DNA from: Sphingomonas sp.
GTDB taxonomy: Bacteria; Pseudomonadota; Alphaproteobacteria; Sphingomonadales; Sphingomonadaceae
Length of the DNA stretch: 64,000 nucleotides
Direction: 5' to 3'
NCBI RefSeq assembly: GCF_017304615.1
Contig: NZ_JAFKLZ010000001.1
Span: forward strand, 1,302,001-1,366,000
How positions within the stretch are numbered: the first letter of the stretch is position 1; the number at the start of each line of letters is the position of its first letter. Shown here piece after piece: positions 1 through 8,926 of the stretch. The notes beneath the pieces were generated by a model that was not told where the DNA came from, made no database searches, and saw only the letters and a list, made by a program, of their open reading frames with translations. Both the position numbers and the translations under genes were made by a program.

Positions 1-1022
1 GCTCGCCGTGGCGCGACCGCGTGCCCAACGACCCGTCCGCGCCGCATGTCATCCGCCTGAAAGCGCCGACCGAAGGCGCGACGACGATCCACGATCGCGT
101 GCAGGGCGAAGTCACCGTCCAGAATGCAGAAATCGACGACCTCGTCCTGCTCCGCTCCGACGGCACGCCGACCTATATGCTCGCGGTGGTGGTAGACGAC
201 CACGACATGGGCGTGACGCACGTCATCCGCGGCGACGACCACCTTAACAACGCGTTCCGCCAGTTGCCGATCTATCGCGCGATGGGCTGGCCGGAACCCG
301 TCTATGCGCACATCCCGCTGATCCACGGATCGGACGGCGCCAAACTGTCGAAGCGTCACGGCGCGCTCGGCGTCGATGCCTATCGCGACGAAATGGGCCT
401 GCTCCCCGAAGCGGTCGACAATTACCTGTTACGGCTCGGCTGGGGGCATGGCGACGACGAGATCATCAGCCGCGATCAGGCGATCCAGTGGTTCGACCTG
501 GCCGGCGTCGGCAAATCACCGAGCCGGTTCGACCTGAAGAAGCTGGAGAACCTTAACGGTCATTATATCCGCGAGGCCGACGATACGCGCCTTGCCGATC
601 TGGTCGCCGCGCGGCTTCCCAATTCGCTCAACGAAACGCAGCGCAACCTGCTGCGCCGCACCATGCCTTTTCTCAAGCCCCGCGCCGCCAATCTGATCGA
701 GCTCGCGGATGGCAGCGCGTTCCTTTTCTCGGTCCGGCCGCTCCAAATCGATACGGACGCGGCGCCGCTTCTCGCGGGAGACGCACCGGCGCTTCTTTCG
801 CAGTTGCACACCGCGCTTGACGCCGCCGAAAGCTGGGATACGGAGACTTTGGAAAACGCGGTCCGGCGGGTCGCCGAGGATGCCGGGGTTAAGCTGGGCC
901 AGGTTGCGCAACCGCTGCGCGCCGCGCTGACCGGCAAGCGTACCTCTCCCGGCATTTTCGATGTGCTTGCCGTCCTCGGCCGCGAAGAAAGCCTGGGCCG
1001 CATCGCCGATCAGATGGCGTAA
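1..1022 (+). CDS. gltX: Glutamate--tRNA ligase, C-terminal part (5' truncated by window edge)
   Basis: Class I aminoacyl-tRNA synthetase that charges tRNA-Glu. The frame is open from the first bases, so the N-terminal part with the HIGH motif lies outside the window. What remains is about 339 residues: the end of the catalytic domain with [20 protein letters not shown] and HVIRGDDH, then the KMSKS-type loop as KLSKRHG (residues about 111-117 of the visible ATG ORF), followed by the helical anticodon-binding region. The gene ends 19 bp before gltA and probably shares its transcript. The conserved motifs make the family assignment secure. The true start cannot be seen. Confidence 0.95.
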   Translation, partial: SPWRDRVPNDPSAPHVIRLKAPTEGATTIHDRVQGEVTVQNAEIDDLVLLRSDGTPTYMLAVVVDDHDMGVTHVIRGDDHLNNAFRQLPIYRAMGWPEPVYAHIPLIHGSDGAKLSKRHGALGVDAYRDEMGLLPEAVDNYLLRLGWGHGDDEIISRDQAIQWFDLAGVGKSPSRFDLKKLENLNGHYIREADDTRLADLVAARLPNSLNETQRNLLRRTMPFLKPRAANLIELADGSAFLFSVRPLQIDTDAAPLLAGDAPALLSQLHTALDAAESWDTETLENAVRRVAEDAGVKLGQVAQPLRAALTGKRTSPGIFDVLAVLGREESLGRIADQMA

Positions 1023-1041
1023 GGATTCGAAGGGAAAGACG

Positions 1042-2319
1042 ATGACCGACACTTCCACCATCAAGCTCGGCGACCATGACTATGCGGTGATGTCGGGCAG
1101 CGTCGGTCCCGACGTGATCGACATCCGCAAGCTCTATGCCGACACCGGGATGTTCACCTACGATCCGGGCTTCACCTCGACCGCGAGCTGCGAAAGCGCG
1201 TTGACCTATATCGACGGCGACGAGGGAGTACTGCTCCACCGCGGCTATCCGATCGGCCAGCTCGCCGAAGAATCGAGCTTCATGGAAGTCAGCTACCTCC
1301 TGCTCAACGGCGAACTGCCGTCAGCAAAGGAGCTGCACGACTTCACGCATACGATCACCCGGCACACGATGCTGCACGAACAGCTGATGACCTTCTATCG
1401 CGGGTTCCGGCGCGACGCGCACCCGATGGCGATCATGTGTGGCGTGGTCGGTGCGCTCTCGGCTTTCTATCACGATTCGACCGACATCAACGACCCGCAG
1501 CAGCGCATGATCGCGTCGCATCGCCTGATCGCGAAGATGCCGACGATCGCAGCCATGGCCTACAAGTACAGCGTCGGCCAGCCGTTCCTCTACCCGGACA
1601 ACGACTTGTCCTACACCGGCAACTTCCTGCGCATGACTTTCGGCGTGCCCGCGGAAAAATACGACGTGAACCCGGTGGTAGAAAAGGCGCTCGACCGCAT
1701 CTTCATCCTCCATGCCGACCACGAACAGAACGCATCGACCTCGACCGTCCGCCTCGCCGGTTCGTCGGGCGCCAATCCGTTCGCGTGCATCGCGGCGGGC
1801 ATCGCCTGCCTGTGGGGCCCGGCGCATGGTGGCGCGAACGAAGCAGCCCTCAACATGCTGCGCGAGATCGGCACGCCCGACCGCATTCCGGAATTCATCG
1901 CGCGCGCGAAGGACAAGAACGACCCGTTCCGCCTGATGGGCTTCGGCCACCGCGTGTACAAGAATTACGATCCGCGCGCGACGGTGATGCAGCAGACAGT
2001 GCGCGAGGTGTTCGACGCGCTGAAGGTCAATGACCCGGTGTTCGAAGTCGCGCTGCAGCTTGAGCACATGGCGCTCAACGATCCGTATTTCATCGACAAG
2101 AAGCTGTTCCCCAACGTCGATTTCTACTCGGGCGTGATTCTGTCGGCGATCGGCTTCCCGACGACGATGTTCACCGCCTTGTTCGCGCTCGCCCGCACCG
2201 TCGGCTGGGTCGCCCAGTGGAACGAGATGATCAGCGATCCCGCGCAGAAGATCGGCCGTCCGCGTCAGCTGTATACGGGTCCGACCCAACGCGACTACGT
2301 TCCGGTCGGCAAGCGCTGA
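1042..2319 (+). CDS. gltA: Citrate synthase (type II, GltA)
   Basis: Condenses oxaloacetate and acetyl-CoA to citrate, the entry step of the TCA cycle, in the cytoplasm. The 425-residue product matches the usual length of the hexameric bacterial type. Signature regions are [32 protein letters not shown] and [14 protein letters not shown]; the histidine in the last two and a downstream Asp are the known catalytic positions. The start at 1042 is chosen because AGGGAAAG precedes it at proper spacing and the protein begins [11 protein letters not shown] as in relatives; a longer frame from 961 only adds gltX-overlapping sequence. Its stop overlaps the next start as TGATG. Confidence 0.97.
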   Translation: MTDTSTIKLGDHDYAVMSGSVGPDVIDIRKLYADTGMFTYDPGFTSTASCESALTYIDGDEGVLLHRGYPIGQLAEESSFMEVSYLLLNGELPSAKELHDFTHTITRHTMLHEQLMTFYRGFRRDAHPMAIMCGVVGALSAFYHDSTDINDPQQRMIASHRLIAKMPTIAAMAYKYSVGQPFLYPDNDLSYTGNFLRMTFGVPAEKYDVNPVVEKALDRIFILHADHEQNASTSTVRLAGSSGANPFACIAAGIACLWGPAHGGANEAALNMLREIGTPDRIPEFIARAKDKNDPFRLMGFGHRVYKNYDPRATVMQQTVREVFDALKVNDPVFEVALQLEHMALNDPYFIDKKLFPNVDFYSGVILSAIGFPTTMFTALFALARTVGWVAQWNEMISDPAQKIGRPRQLYTGPTQRDYVPVGKR

Positions 2320-2510
2320 TGCGGCTGCTGTTCACCATCGCCGGCGTCTTGTGCGTCGCGATGGGCGGCTTGTGGTTCCTCCAGGGCGCCGGAATCGTCC
2401 ATTGGCCGGCGTCGAGCTTCATGCTCGACATCCGTATCTGGATGCTCTGGGGCGGGTTGCTCGCTCTGTTCGGCCTGATGCTGATCGGCTGGGGCCGGCG
2501 GCGGCGCTGA
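2319..2510 (+). CDS. Small two-helix membrane protein
   Basis: A 63-residue protein with two hydrophobic stretches (about residues 3-25 and 36-57) and a basic C-terminus ending GWGRRRR, so likely an inner-membrane hairpin. The start is set by the TGATG overlap with the gltA stop, which implies translational coupling to citrate synthase. Function is not recognised. Small membrane proteins of this kind are frequent in sphingomonads, and nothing here indicates a specific role. Confidence 0.7.
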   Translation: MRLLFTIAGVLCVAMGGLWFLQGAGIVHWPASSFMLDIRIWMLWGGLLALFGLMLIGWGRRRR

Positions 2511-2514
2511 GGCA

Positions 2515-2781
2515 ATGACGTCATCGCTGCCTCGCGTGTTCTTCGACGCGAACGACGGGACGATGGAACACGGCTATTGGCTGATCTTCGAGCAGTCGAA
2601 GGCTGACCTAGCAGCATTAGGCGGCGCCTTGCGCGACGGACTTCTCGTCCAACTATACTCGCCGAACGAAATCGAGGTCCAAGCGATCCTGCGCTTTGAA
2701 TGGGATAGCCATCGCGGCGGCATGTGGATCGGTCAGCCCATCGAGGAGACGCTTGTCCTGCTCGATGGCTCGCGAACTTAG
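2515..2781 (+). CDS. Conserved-looking hypothetical protein, 88 aa
   Basis: Soluble 88-residue protein, 4 bp after the preceding small gene and probably co-transcribed with gltA. It starts MTSSLPRVFFDANDG and is rich in acidic and aromatic residues with no membrane segment or signal peptide. The FFDAND...EHGYWL stretch suggests a small alpha/beta fold, but I do not recognise the family. It ends 5 bp before the convergent kinase-like gene. Confidence 0.6.
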   Translation: MTSSLPRVFFDANDGTMEHGYWLIFEQSKADLAALGGALRDGLLVQLYSPNEIEVQAILRFEWDSHRGGMWIGQPIEETLVLLDGSRT

Positions 2782-2786
2782 TCTAT

Positions 2787-4145
2787 CTAACTGCTCCGTC
2801 CCGGCAGGCTCAGCATGAACCGCGCGCCCTCGCCCGGCGCTGAATCGACGGTCAAGTCACCGCCCATCGCCCGCGCCAGCCGGCGCGCAATGTAGAGACC
2901 CAGACCGCTGCCGCCCGGCTCGCTCGGGTCGACGCGTTCGAACTTTTCGAAAATGTGCTCCTGGTCCTCGGCGGCTATGCCCTTGCCCTGGTCCGCGACG
3001 ATGATCACCGCGGTCTGGCGGTCGCGGTGCGTCCGCACCCACACCATCCCGCCCTCGGGCGAATAGCGCACCGCATTTCCGATGAGATTGACCAGGATTT
3101 GCAGCACGCGCTTGAACTCCCCAATCGCGGGTGCTGCGTCTCCGTCCTGGGGCCGATCGATCCGTACATTGCGCTCGGCCGCGCGCACGCTGAGCAGACC
3201 GGCGGCGCGGCGGCCGAGATCGGCGAGATCGATCGGTTCGGCGGCAGCGGCGAAATCAGGCCGTTCGATCGCCTGCAGGTCGACCAGATCGTCGACCAGC
3301 GCCATCAAATGCCGCCCCGCGCTCGCGATATCGGCGGCGTATTCGACATAGTCCTGCCGGATCGGACCGTCGGTCTGCGCATTGATGCTGTCGGCGTTGG
3401 CGATGATCCGCCCCAGCGGCAGCTGCAGCGCGCGCTGCAGCCGCCCCTCAAACGCCTCGGTCAGTGTTTCGCCGGCTGGCTCTGCGGGAACGGGAGCAGC
3501 AACCGCAGCGCCGCGCCGCGCCGCGCCGACATAACCCGCGAACTTGCCCGCGCCGTCCAACCGAGGCCGCGCGGACAGCATCACCGTCGCGCCGGTTGCG
3601 CGGACCGTCGCGGGCTGGTCATTGAAGGGACCGTGCGCCAGCAGCACCGCGAACAACGGCATCGCGCCATGCTCGTCGGGTATCGGCGTCATCAGCGCGT
3701 CGAGCGGCTCGCCTAGCAGGCCATTCGGCTCGATCCCGTATTGCGCCGCCTCGGCTCCGATGGCCGTCAAGTGCAGTGTCGCGTCGGTCTCCCACGACCA
3801 ATCCGCGTCGCGCAGCAACAGGTCACGTTCGCGCCGCGCCGAATCGATCGGCGGCGTCCACGGCGCCTTCACGCGCCAGCCACTGACCGCTAGCCTGACG
3901 CCGCTATCGACGGGATCGGCGCGCACCCACAATTCGACATCGTCGGGCCCGTCCGCCGCCAGCACATGCCGCGACACGGTGATGCCCAGCCGCTGCGCCA
4001 GCCGCGCCAGCACGGCGATTTGCGGCACAGCAAACGGTTGGCCGATCGCACCGCCTGCGCGCGCATTAAGTTCCTCGAGCGGGCCGTCCGCTTCCATCAG
4101 CCGCCCATCGCGATCGACGAACCCATGGACCGCCGCTTCGCTCAT
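2787..4145 (-). CDS. PAS/HATPase sensor-kinase-like protein lacking the phosphoacceptor histidine
   Basis: 452 residues, no signal peptide or membrane segment. An N-terminal PAS-like region (about 1-215) precedes a dimerisation helix pair (about 228-295) and a complete HATPase domain (about 310-450): N-box NLIGNAVRYSPEGG, G1 box VADQGKGI and G2 box GGSGLGLYIARRLA. In the first DHp helix, the usual HELRTPL is replaced by RALQLPL, so the autophosphorylated His is Arg238 by eye alignment. Kinases lacking that His exist as regulators (Caulobacter DivL has Tyr). The start overlaps the upstream gene's stop as ATGA, so it is the last gene of a four-gene minus-strand cluster. Whether it binds ATP is likely; autophosphorylation at the canonical site is not. 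Confidence 0.8.
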   Translation of the reverse strand: MSEAAVHGFVDRDGRLMEADGPLEELNARAGGAIGQPFAVPQIAVLARLAQRLGITVSRHVLAADGPDDVELWVRADPVDSGVRLAVSGWRVKAPWTPPIDSARRERDLLLRDADWSWETDATLHLTAIGAEAAQYGIEPNGLLGEPLDALMTPIPDEHGAMPLFAVLLAHGPFNDQPATVRATGATVMLSARPRLDGAGKFAGYVGAARRGAAVAAPVPAEPAGETLTEAFEGRLQRALQLPLGRIIANADSINAQTDGPIRQDYVEYAADIASAGRHLMALVDDLVDLQAIERPDFAAAAEPIDLADLGRRAAGLLSVRAAERNVRIDRPQDGDAAPAIGEFKRVLQILVNLIGNAVRYSPEGGMVWVRTHRDRQTAVIIVADQGKGIAAEDQEHIFEKFERVDPSEPGGSGLGLYIARRLARAMGGDLTVDSAPGEGARFMLSLPGRSS

Positions 4146-5185
4146 CGCGCGGCCTTCAACGCGGCAATCGCGGCACGAAAGTCGGCCGGCAACGTCAGCG
4201 GTGCGAGCGCCGCGCGCGCTTCGTCGGCGCCCACACCCATGACGGCGTCGAGCTGATCGGCGAACGCTTCGACATCGTGGCTCAGCGCAAGCCCGATCTT
4301 AGCGATCGTCGCGCGGTCGAGATCGATCGCGCGGAGCGCGAGCCACAAGGAATCGCCGCCGGTTACGACCAACTGGCGCGCGGCGGCAAAATCGGCACGC
4401 AGCGCGAACGCCAGCAGCGCCACAAACAGCCCGATGCTCCGATCGCCCAGCGCGTGGGTGAGCAACGCTGGCAGTTCCCCGGGCTGCGGATCGATCGCCG
4501 CCGCCAGCCGCGCCGCGGCTCCCTCGACCCGGTCGCCCTCGTCATGCCCGCCAAGCGCGTGCAGCGCCGCGTCGGCAATGACGCGCCCCGCATCGCCGGA
4601 TGCTAACTGTTCGTGAATCGCCGCCGCCACCCACCAGACCAGCCGGTGATGCAGTTCGGCGGGCAGCGCAGTGCGGCTCATGCGCCCCGTATCAATAAAG
4701 GTGCGCCGCTCCGCCTCGCCCGCCATCGTAGCGCGCGCAGCGCTCGCCACATAGGTGTCGGCGCTCGCCGTCAGCCGCGCCAACAGGCTCGCCGCTTCGT
4801 GATCGTCGGGGGCGGCATCGGTCAGCGAATCCGCCAGCAGGTCGAGGCTTATGCGGTCGATCAGTTCGCGCATCAGGACGGGATCGCGCAGCACCCCCGC
4901 GCCAATCAGCCGGTCGAGCACCGGCGCGCCCTCGGCCGCCTCGGGCAACGACCGCGCCGCGCGCCGCCGTATATCGCCCTCGACCGCCGCGACCATCGCC
5001 GTAAGCGTCGCCGTCAGCGTCGCCCGCATGCGGTCGTCCAGCCGCGCATCCTCGTCGATGAAAAAGTCGTCGATGGCATGCGTCAGTCCGCGATCGGCAC
5101 GCGCTAGCGCTGCCGCCGCACGCGCGAGCAGCTGACTGGCGCCGTTACGGCCGCCGTCGTCAATGTCGCGTTTATCGGTCGACAT
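4142..5185 (-). CDS. DUF2336-like all-helical protein
   Basis: About 347 residues from ATG at 5185; a GTG at 5203 would add six. The sequence is Ala/Leu/Asp-rich and reads as a helical, HEAT-like array with no membrane segment. Length, composition and setting beside a PAS/HATPase gene resemble the alphaproteobacterial DUF2336 family, whose function is unknown; this assignment is by eye. Its stop overlaps the kinase-like start by 4 bp, which suggests that the two proteins are made together and may act together. The divergently placed Hpt-like gene of the same cluster supports a signalling role, but none is demonstrated. Confidence 0.6.
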   Translation of the reverse strand: MSTDKRDIDDGGRNGASQLLARAAAALARADRGLTHAIDDFFIDEDARLDDRMRATLTATLTAMVAAVEGDIRRRAARSLPEAAEGAPVLDRLIGAGVLRDPVLMRELIDRISLDLLADSLTDAAPDDHEAASLLARLTASADTYVASAARATMAGEAERRTFIDTGRMSRTALPAELHHRLVWWVAAAIHEQLASGDAGRVIADAALHALGGHDEGDRVEGAAARLAAAIDPQPGELPALLTHALGDRSIGLFVALLAFALRADFAAARQLVVTGGDSLWLALRAIDLDRATIAKIGLALSHDVEAFADQLDAVMGVGADEARAALAPLTLPADFRAAIAALKAAR

Positions 5186-5233
5186 GGGAAAGCTGTACAC
5201 CACGCGTCGTTAAAGGGCGGTTAGCCAGATGCC

Positions 5234-6412
5234 TCAGCCCGCGACCCGCTTGCGCAACTGTTCGATCGCGTGCGCCAGAGTCGCGAGGGCATAGCCCGCC
5301 GCCGCCGCGAGCCCGACCAGCGGCTGGCCGCCGATCGCCGCGGGTAGCAGCATAAGTGGATAGGCGGGCGGCGTCGCCCACCACAATCGCCGCTGCCCCG
5401 ACCCGGCCGCCCGCTCGGCCAGGCACGCGGCGATGACGGCCGACAACGCCAGCAACGGCGCGGTCGCACTACCTGCCACCAACCCCGCCTGCCGCCCGAA
5501 TAGCAGCGTCGCCAGCGCCGCCGCCACGGGAATCGACCATTTTGCCACCGAGATCAGCCATCTTTCGTCGCGCAGCCACCCCAGCACTTCGGCCAAGGCG
5601 AACAGCACGATCGCGGCGATCATCGCTCCCAGCCCGGACGCTGGCCAGCCGAGCACCAGCGCCGCTAGCCCGGCGCCCCCCACGACCATCCCCGATGCCG
5701 CGAGCATCAACGCCGGCACGCCCCGCGCCACGAGCGGCGGCAGGACGAGTTTGGCGAGCGGTGCGATCAGGAAGCGATCGATCCAGTTGGTCCGCGCACC
5801 GATCGCGGCGATCAATGCCGCGCGGCCCTTCGCCGCCAGCGCACGCGAATCGCGCTGGATGCCATGTCCGTCGCGCACCGCCGCTTCCGGCAAGGCAAGC
5901 TGCGCCGCGCCACGTTGCGCCACCACGCGGAGCAGCGACGACGCGAAATCATAGTCTGCTGGCAACTTGGCGACATCGGCGATGCGTTGCGGGTCGATCA
6001 TGCCGACCCCGGCCCAGACCACGCCCGGCCCGATCCGCTCCAGCCCCTCGCTTTCGGGTGCGACGAGCAACGTGTCGCCCTCACGGTCGCGCATCGCTTC
6101 CACTACGCCGCCCGTCGTGACCAGCCCATCGGCAAGCCAGATGACGCGCGCCAGCGGGTGCAGCTTGGCGATGGCCTCTGCGGGGCCACGGACGGTGTCG
6201 ACGACGACGCCGCGACGGCTCAACCGATTGACCGCTCCAAGCAATTCAGGTGTCAGCCGCGACACGACGACGACGATCTGCGACGCGCCCGCTGCGATCA
6301 GCAAACGCGCCTGAAACTCGATCAGGGTCACGCCACCGATCGGCAGCGTCGCCGCGAGCGTGTCGTGGCGGTCCGAAGCATCAGCAGTCGCGAACAGCAG
6401 CCCCGCAAGCAT
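5234..6412 (-). CDS. Membrane protein with N-terminal nucleotidyltransferase-like domain
   Basis: 392 residues. The N-terminal half (about 1-195) resembles sugar-nucleotidyltransferase folds: LPIGGVTLIEFQARLLIAAG followed by VVVVSRL, then WLADGLVT and GVGMIDP. The C-terminal half (about 215-385) holds five or six membrane helices. This architecture recalls fused cytidylyltransferase/CDP-alcohol phosphatidyltransferase enzymes, yet the DxxDGxxAR motif expected in the membrane half is not there; the nearest stretch reads AEVLGWLRD. It may be a catalytically decayed or re-purposed member. It lies between the Hpt-like and DUF2336-like genes with 40- and 48-bp gaps on the same strand. Confidence 0.55.
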   Translation of the reverse strand: MLAGLLFATADASDRHDTLAATLPIGGVTLIEFQARLLIAAGASQIVVVVSRLTPELLGAVNRLSRRGVVVDTVRGPAEAIAKLHPLARVIWLADGLVTTGGVVEAMRDREGDTLLVAPESEGLERIGPGVVWAGVGMIDPQRIADVAKLPADYDFASSLLRVVAQRGAAQLALPEAAVRDGHGIQRDSRALAAKGRAALIAAIGARTNWIDRFLIAPLAKLVLPPLVARGVPALMLAASGMVVGGAGLAALVLGWPASGLGAMIAAIVLFALAEVLGWLRDERWLISVAKWSIPVAAALATLLFGRQAGLVAGSATAPLLALSAVIAACLAERAAGSGQRRLWWATPPAYPLMLLPAAIGGQPLVGLAAAAGYALATLAHAIEQLRKRVAG

Positions 6413-6452
6413 GACGGGGCTGTTACGGGGTGAAATTGCTTAACGCAAAGGG

Positions 6453-6743
6453 TTAGAGGCGAGCGACGGCCCGGCGCAGCTTGCGCACCATCTCCGCATC
6501 CCGGGGCGCCTCGGCTGCCTCCGACGCCAGCGCCATCAAGCGCACCGCGCCAAAGCTCGCCGCCAGCCCCTTGAGCCGCGATGCGCCAAGCGCCCAGCCA
6601 GCGTCGTCGGTCGCCGCCTCGATCGCCGCGATTGTGCGTTCCGCACTGCCGACAAAAGCGACACGCAGCTCCGCGATCAGGGTCGGTTCGTCGCCAAGCG
6701 CGGCTGCCAGTGTGGCGTCGATTGCTCCGGGGTCATAAGCCAT
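6453..6743 (-). CDS. Hpt-like domain protein without the phosphorylatable histidine
   Basis: A 96-residue helical protein from the ATG at 6743; a start at 6818 would run almost into the divergent gene. It contains GASRLKGLAASFGAVRL, which matches the Hpt phosphotransfer helix (typically AHTLKG followed by small residues), but Ser55 stands where the phosphorylated His should be. The rest fits a four-helix Hpt bundle. It is the first gene of a cluster that ends in a kinase-like protein also lacking its His, so both could act as binding scaffolds rather than phosphate carriers. Family assignment rests on the LKG core and helical pattern. Confidence 0.6.
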   Translation of the reverse strand: MAYDPGAIDATLAAALGDEPTLIAELRVAFVGSAERTIAAIEAATDDAGWALGASRLKGLAASFGAVRLMALASEAAEAPRDAEMVRKLRRAVARL

Positions 6744-6824
6744 AACGTTGCCGTAACACGGGGGCTTTAACGGATCGTTGCGTAATCGCTTTGATCCGGG
6801 CCAATTCATGGTAAACACGGTATC

Positions 6825-8645
6825 ATGAGCGGGGGTTCAACCATCGTCGATCTGCGCGTGAACGATGTCGATTTCGGCAATTCGCCCGACGGCGCTTCCG
6901 CTGATCGCATCACTGCGGTGTCGGCCAACGAAGCCGAACCGCTCGACCTCAACCGCTATGCCGAAAGCACTGCCGAGCCCGACGAGACACTCGAACTCGA
7001 CGCCTATGAGGTGTCGGCGAGCATTTCCGGCAAGGTTTTAGGCGGGGCCTTCCTGCTGCTCGCGGCTGCCTGGATCGGGTTCTTCGCCTATTACGTCACC
7101 CCCTTCTATCTGACCGCCCGACTGCCGCTGGCGATCGCCCAGATCGTCGCCCTGATGACGATGCCGCTGATCCTGCTCGGCGTGCTGTGGCTGATCGCCC
7201 GCCGATCGAGCAAGGCGGAGGCGCGGCGCTTCAATTCCACGGCGCTGTCGATGCGGGTCGAGGCGGGGCACCTCCAGGGCGTCGTCGCGGCGATGACGCA
7301 CACGATCGAGGCCAACCGCCTAGCGCTCGCCGATCAGATCACCTCGATGATGGCGGCCGCCAGCGGCATGGCTGAACAAATCGCCAATGCGCAGGAACAG
7401 GCCGCTGGGCTCGACGCCGCGGCGCGCACGGCGGAGGACAAGCTCAACGTCCTGCTCGCTACCCTGCCCAAGGCGCATGCCGAAACCGACGCGCTGGCCG
7501 CGAAGATCGAAGCAACCGGGCTGACCGCGAGCGAACGCGCCGCCGCGCTCGACGCGCAAATCGTCGCCCTTTCGGAACGCGGCAAGGAGGCCGATGCGCT
7601 GACCAGTGGCGCGGCCGAACGGCTCGCGGCCAACATCGCGCGGATGGAGGCGACCAGCGAAACCGCCGGTGCAAGGCTGGAAAGCGTTACAGCTACCATG
7701 TCCGAAACCGTCGATGGCCTACTCGACCGCACCGCCAGCGCGGTCGATGAAGCGCGCAAGGGAATCACGGCGCAGGGCGACGCCATGGCCGCGATGCTGT
7801 CGGCGCACCAGGCGACACTCGACCGCACGGCGACCGACAGCGCCGGGGCGCTCGCAGAGCGTATAGCCGCGGTCGAGGCGGTAGTGAACCATGTCGCCGA
7901 AGTCTTGAACAACGGCCAGGCGCAAGTCGATGCGCTCGCACAGTCGATCCAGGACAGCCATGGCGCCGCCGAACGCTTTGCTGGCGAAGCTGCTCCGCAG
8001 CTGCTCGAAAGCCTGATGCGGATTCGCGACACCGCCAACACCGCCGCCGACCATGCGCGTGAGGCGATCGAACGGATCGTCCCCGACGCCAGCGCGGCGA
8101 TCGAAACCGCAGGCAAGGAAGCGTTGGAGAAAAGCCTCGCCGCCATCGCAGAGGCGCAAACGACCGCAGCCGCCTCCGCCACAGAGGCATCGGACAAGCT
8201 CAACGACCAGATGCGCGCGATCGCCGACGCGTCGGGGCATATCGAAGCGCGGCTGGCCGCTACCAGCGACGCGGACGGTTTTGCGCGGCGCGTATCGCTG
8301 CTGATCGAATCGTTGCAATCGGCGGCGATCGACCTGTCGGCGATCTATGCCGCCGAGGTGCCGGACAAATCCTGGGCAGCCTATCTGCGCGGCGACCGCG
8401 GCGCGTTCAGCCGCCGCGCGGTCAAGCTGATCGGCGCGGCCGAGCTCAAGACGATCGCGCAAGTCTATGAACACGACTATACCGTCCGCGAGCACATCAA
8501 CCGCTACATCCACGATTTCGAGGCGATGCTGCGCGCGGTGCTGGCGCAGCGCGACAGCGCGCCGATCGGCGTGACGTTGCTGTCGTCGGATATGGGCAAG
8601 CTCTATGTTGCGCTGGCCCAGTCGATCGAGCGGTTGCGCGCCTAG
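6825..8645 (+). CDS. Two-TM protein with long alanine-rich coiled coil
   Basis: 606 residues. An acidic N-terminal segment of about 65 residues is followed by two membrane helices (about 70-90 and 103-125), a long Ala/Glu-rich heptad-like coiled coil (about 130-490) and a compact conserved-looking C-terminal domain (about 495-606) with PDKSWAAYLRGDRGAF. The topology resembles polarity or scaffold proteins such as Caulobacter TipN, but no homology can be claimed by eye. It diverges from the Hpt-like gene with an 81-bp intergenic region, so common regulation is possible. Not a chemoreceptor: no HAMP and no signalling hairpin motif is visible. Confidence 0.7.
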   Translation: MSGGSTIVDLRVNDVDFGNSPDGASADRITAVSANEAEPLDLNRYAESTAEPDETLELDAYEVSASISGKVLGGAFLLLAAAWIGFFAYYVTPFYLTARLPLAIAQIVALMTMPLILLGVLWLIARRSSKAEARRFNSTALSMRVEAGHLQGVVAAMTHTIEANRLALADQITSMMAAASGMAEQIANAQEQAAGLDAAARTAEDKLNVLLATLPKAHAETDALAAKIEATGLTASERAAALDAQIVALSERGKEADALTSGAAERLAANIARMEATSETAGARLESVTATMSETVDGLLDRTASAVDEARKGITAQGDAMAAMLSAHQATLDRTATDSAGALAERIAAVEAVVNHVAEVLNNGQAQVDALAQSIQDSHGAAERFAGEAAPQLLESLMRIRDTANTAADHAREAIERIVPDASAAIETAGKEALEKSLAAIAEAQTTAAASATEASDKLNDQMRAIADASGHIEARLAATSDADGFARRVSLLIESLQSAAIDLSAIYAAEVPDKSWAAYLRGDRGAFSRRAVKLIGAAELKTIAQVYEHDYTVREHINRYIHDFEAMLRAVLAQRDSAPIGVTLLSSDMGKLYVALAQSIERLRA

Positions 8646-8655
8646 AGAATCGGCT

Positions 8656-8925
8656 TCAGTCGAGCCATCCGAAGAAATCGAGCATCTTCGGCGTGATCCA
8701 GCCGAACTCGTAATTCGCCACGAACGACGCCCATAGGATCGTCGCCACGATCGTCACGCGCAGCGCGATCTTCCGCATGCTGAATTCGTGCGGTGCGCTT
8801 TCGGCCTGCCCGGGAACATAGTCGCCCCCCGCCTCATTCGTCGTCCGCACCCCGAACGGCAGGACGAGGAACACCGAAAACGCCCAGAACAGAAAATAAA
8901 TCGCGAGCAGCGACGTCCAGCGCAT
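8656..8925 (-). CDS. DUF1467 family small membrane protein
   Basis: 89 residues beginning MRWTSLLAIYFLFWAFSVF, then LPFGVRT, a short hydrophilic loop and a second hydrophobic helix (about 53-72). This start and the LPFGVRT motif are typical of the alphaproteobacterial DUF1467 family, whose function is unknown. The gene starts 1 bp after the rnj stop and is the last member of the long minus-strand run that begins with nuoA. It converges on the coiled-coil gene with a 10-bp gap, leaving little room for a conventional terminator. Confidence 0.85.
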   Translation of the reverse strand: MRWTSLLAIYFLFWAFSVFLVLPFGVRTTNEAGGDYVPGQAESAPHEFSMRKIALRVTIVATILWASFVANYEFGWITPKMLDFFGWLD

Positions 8926-8926
8926 G

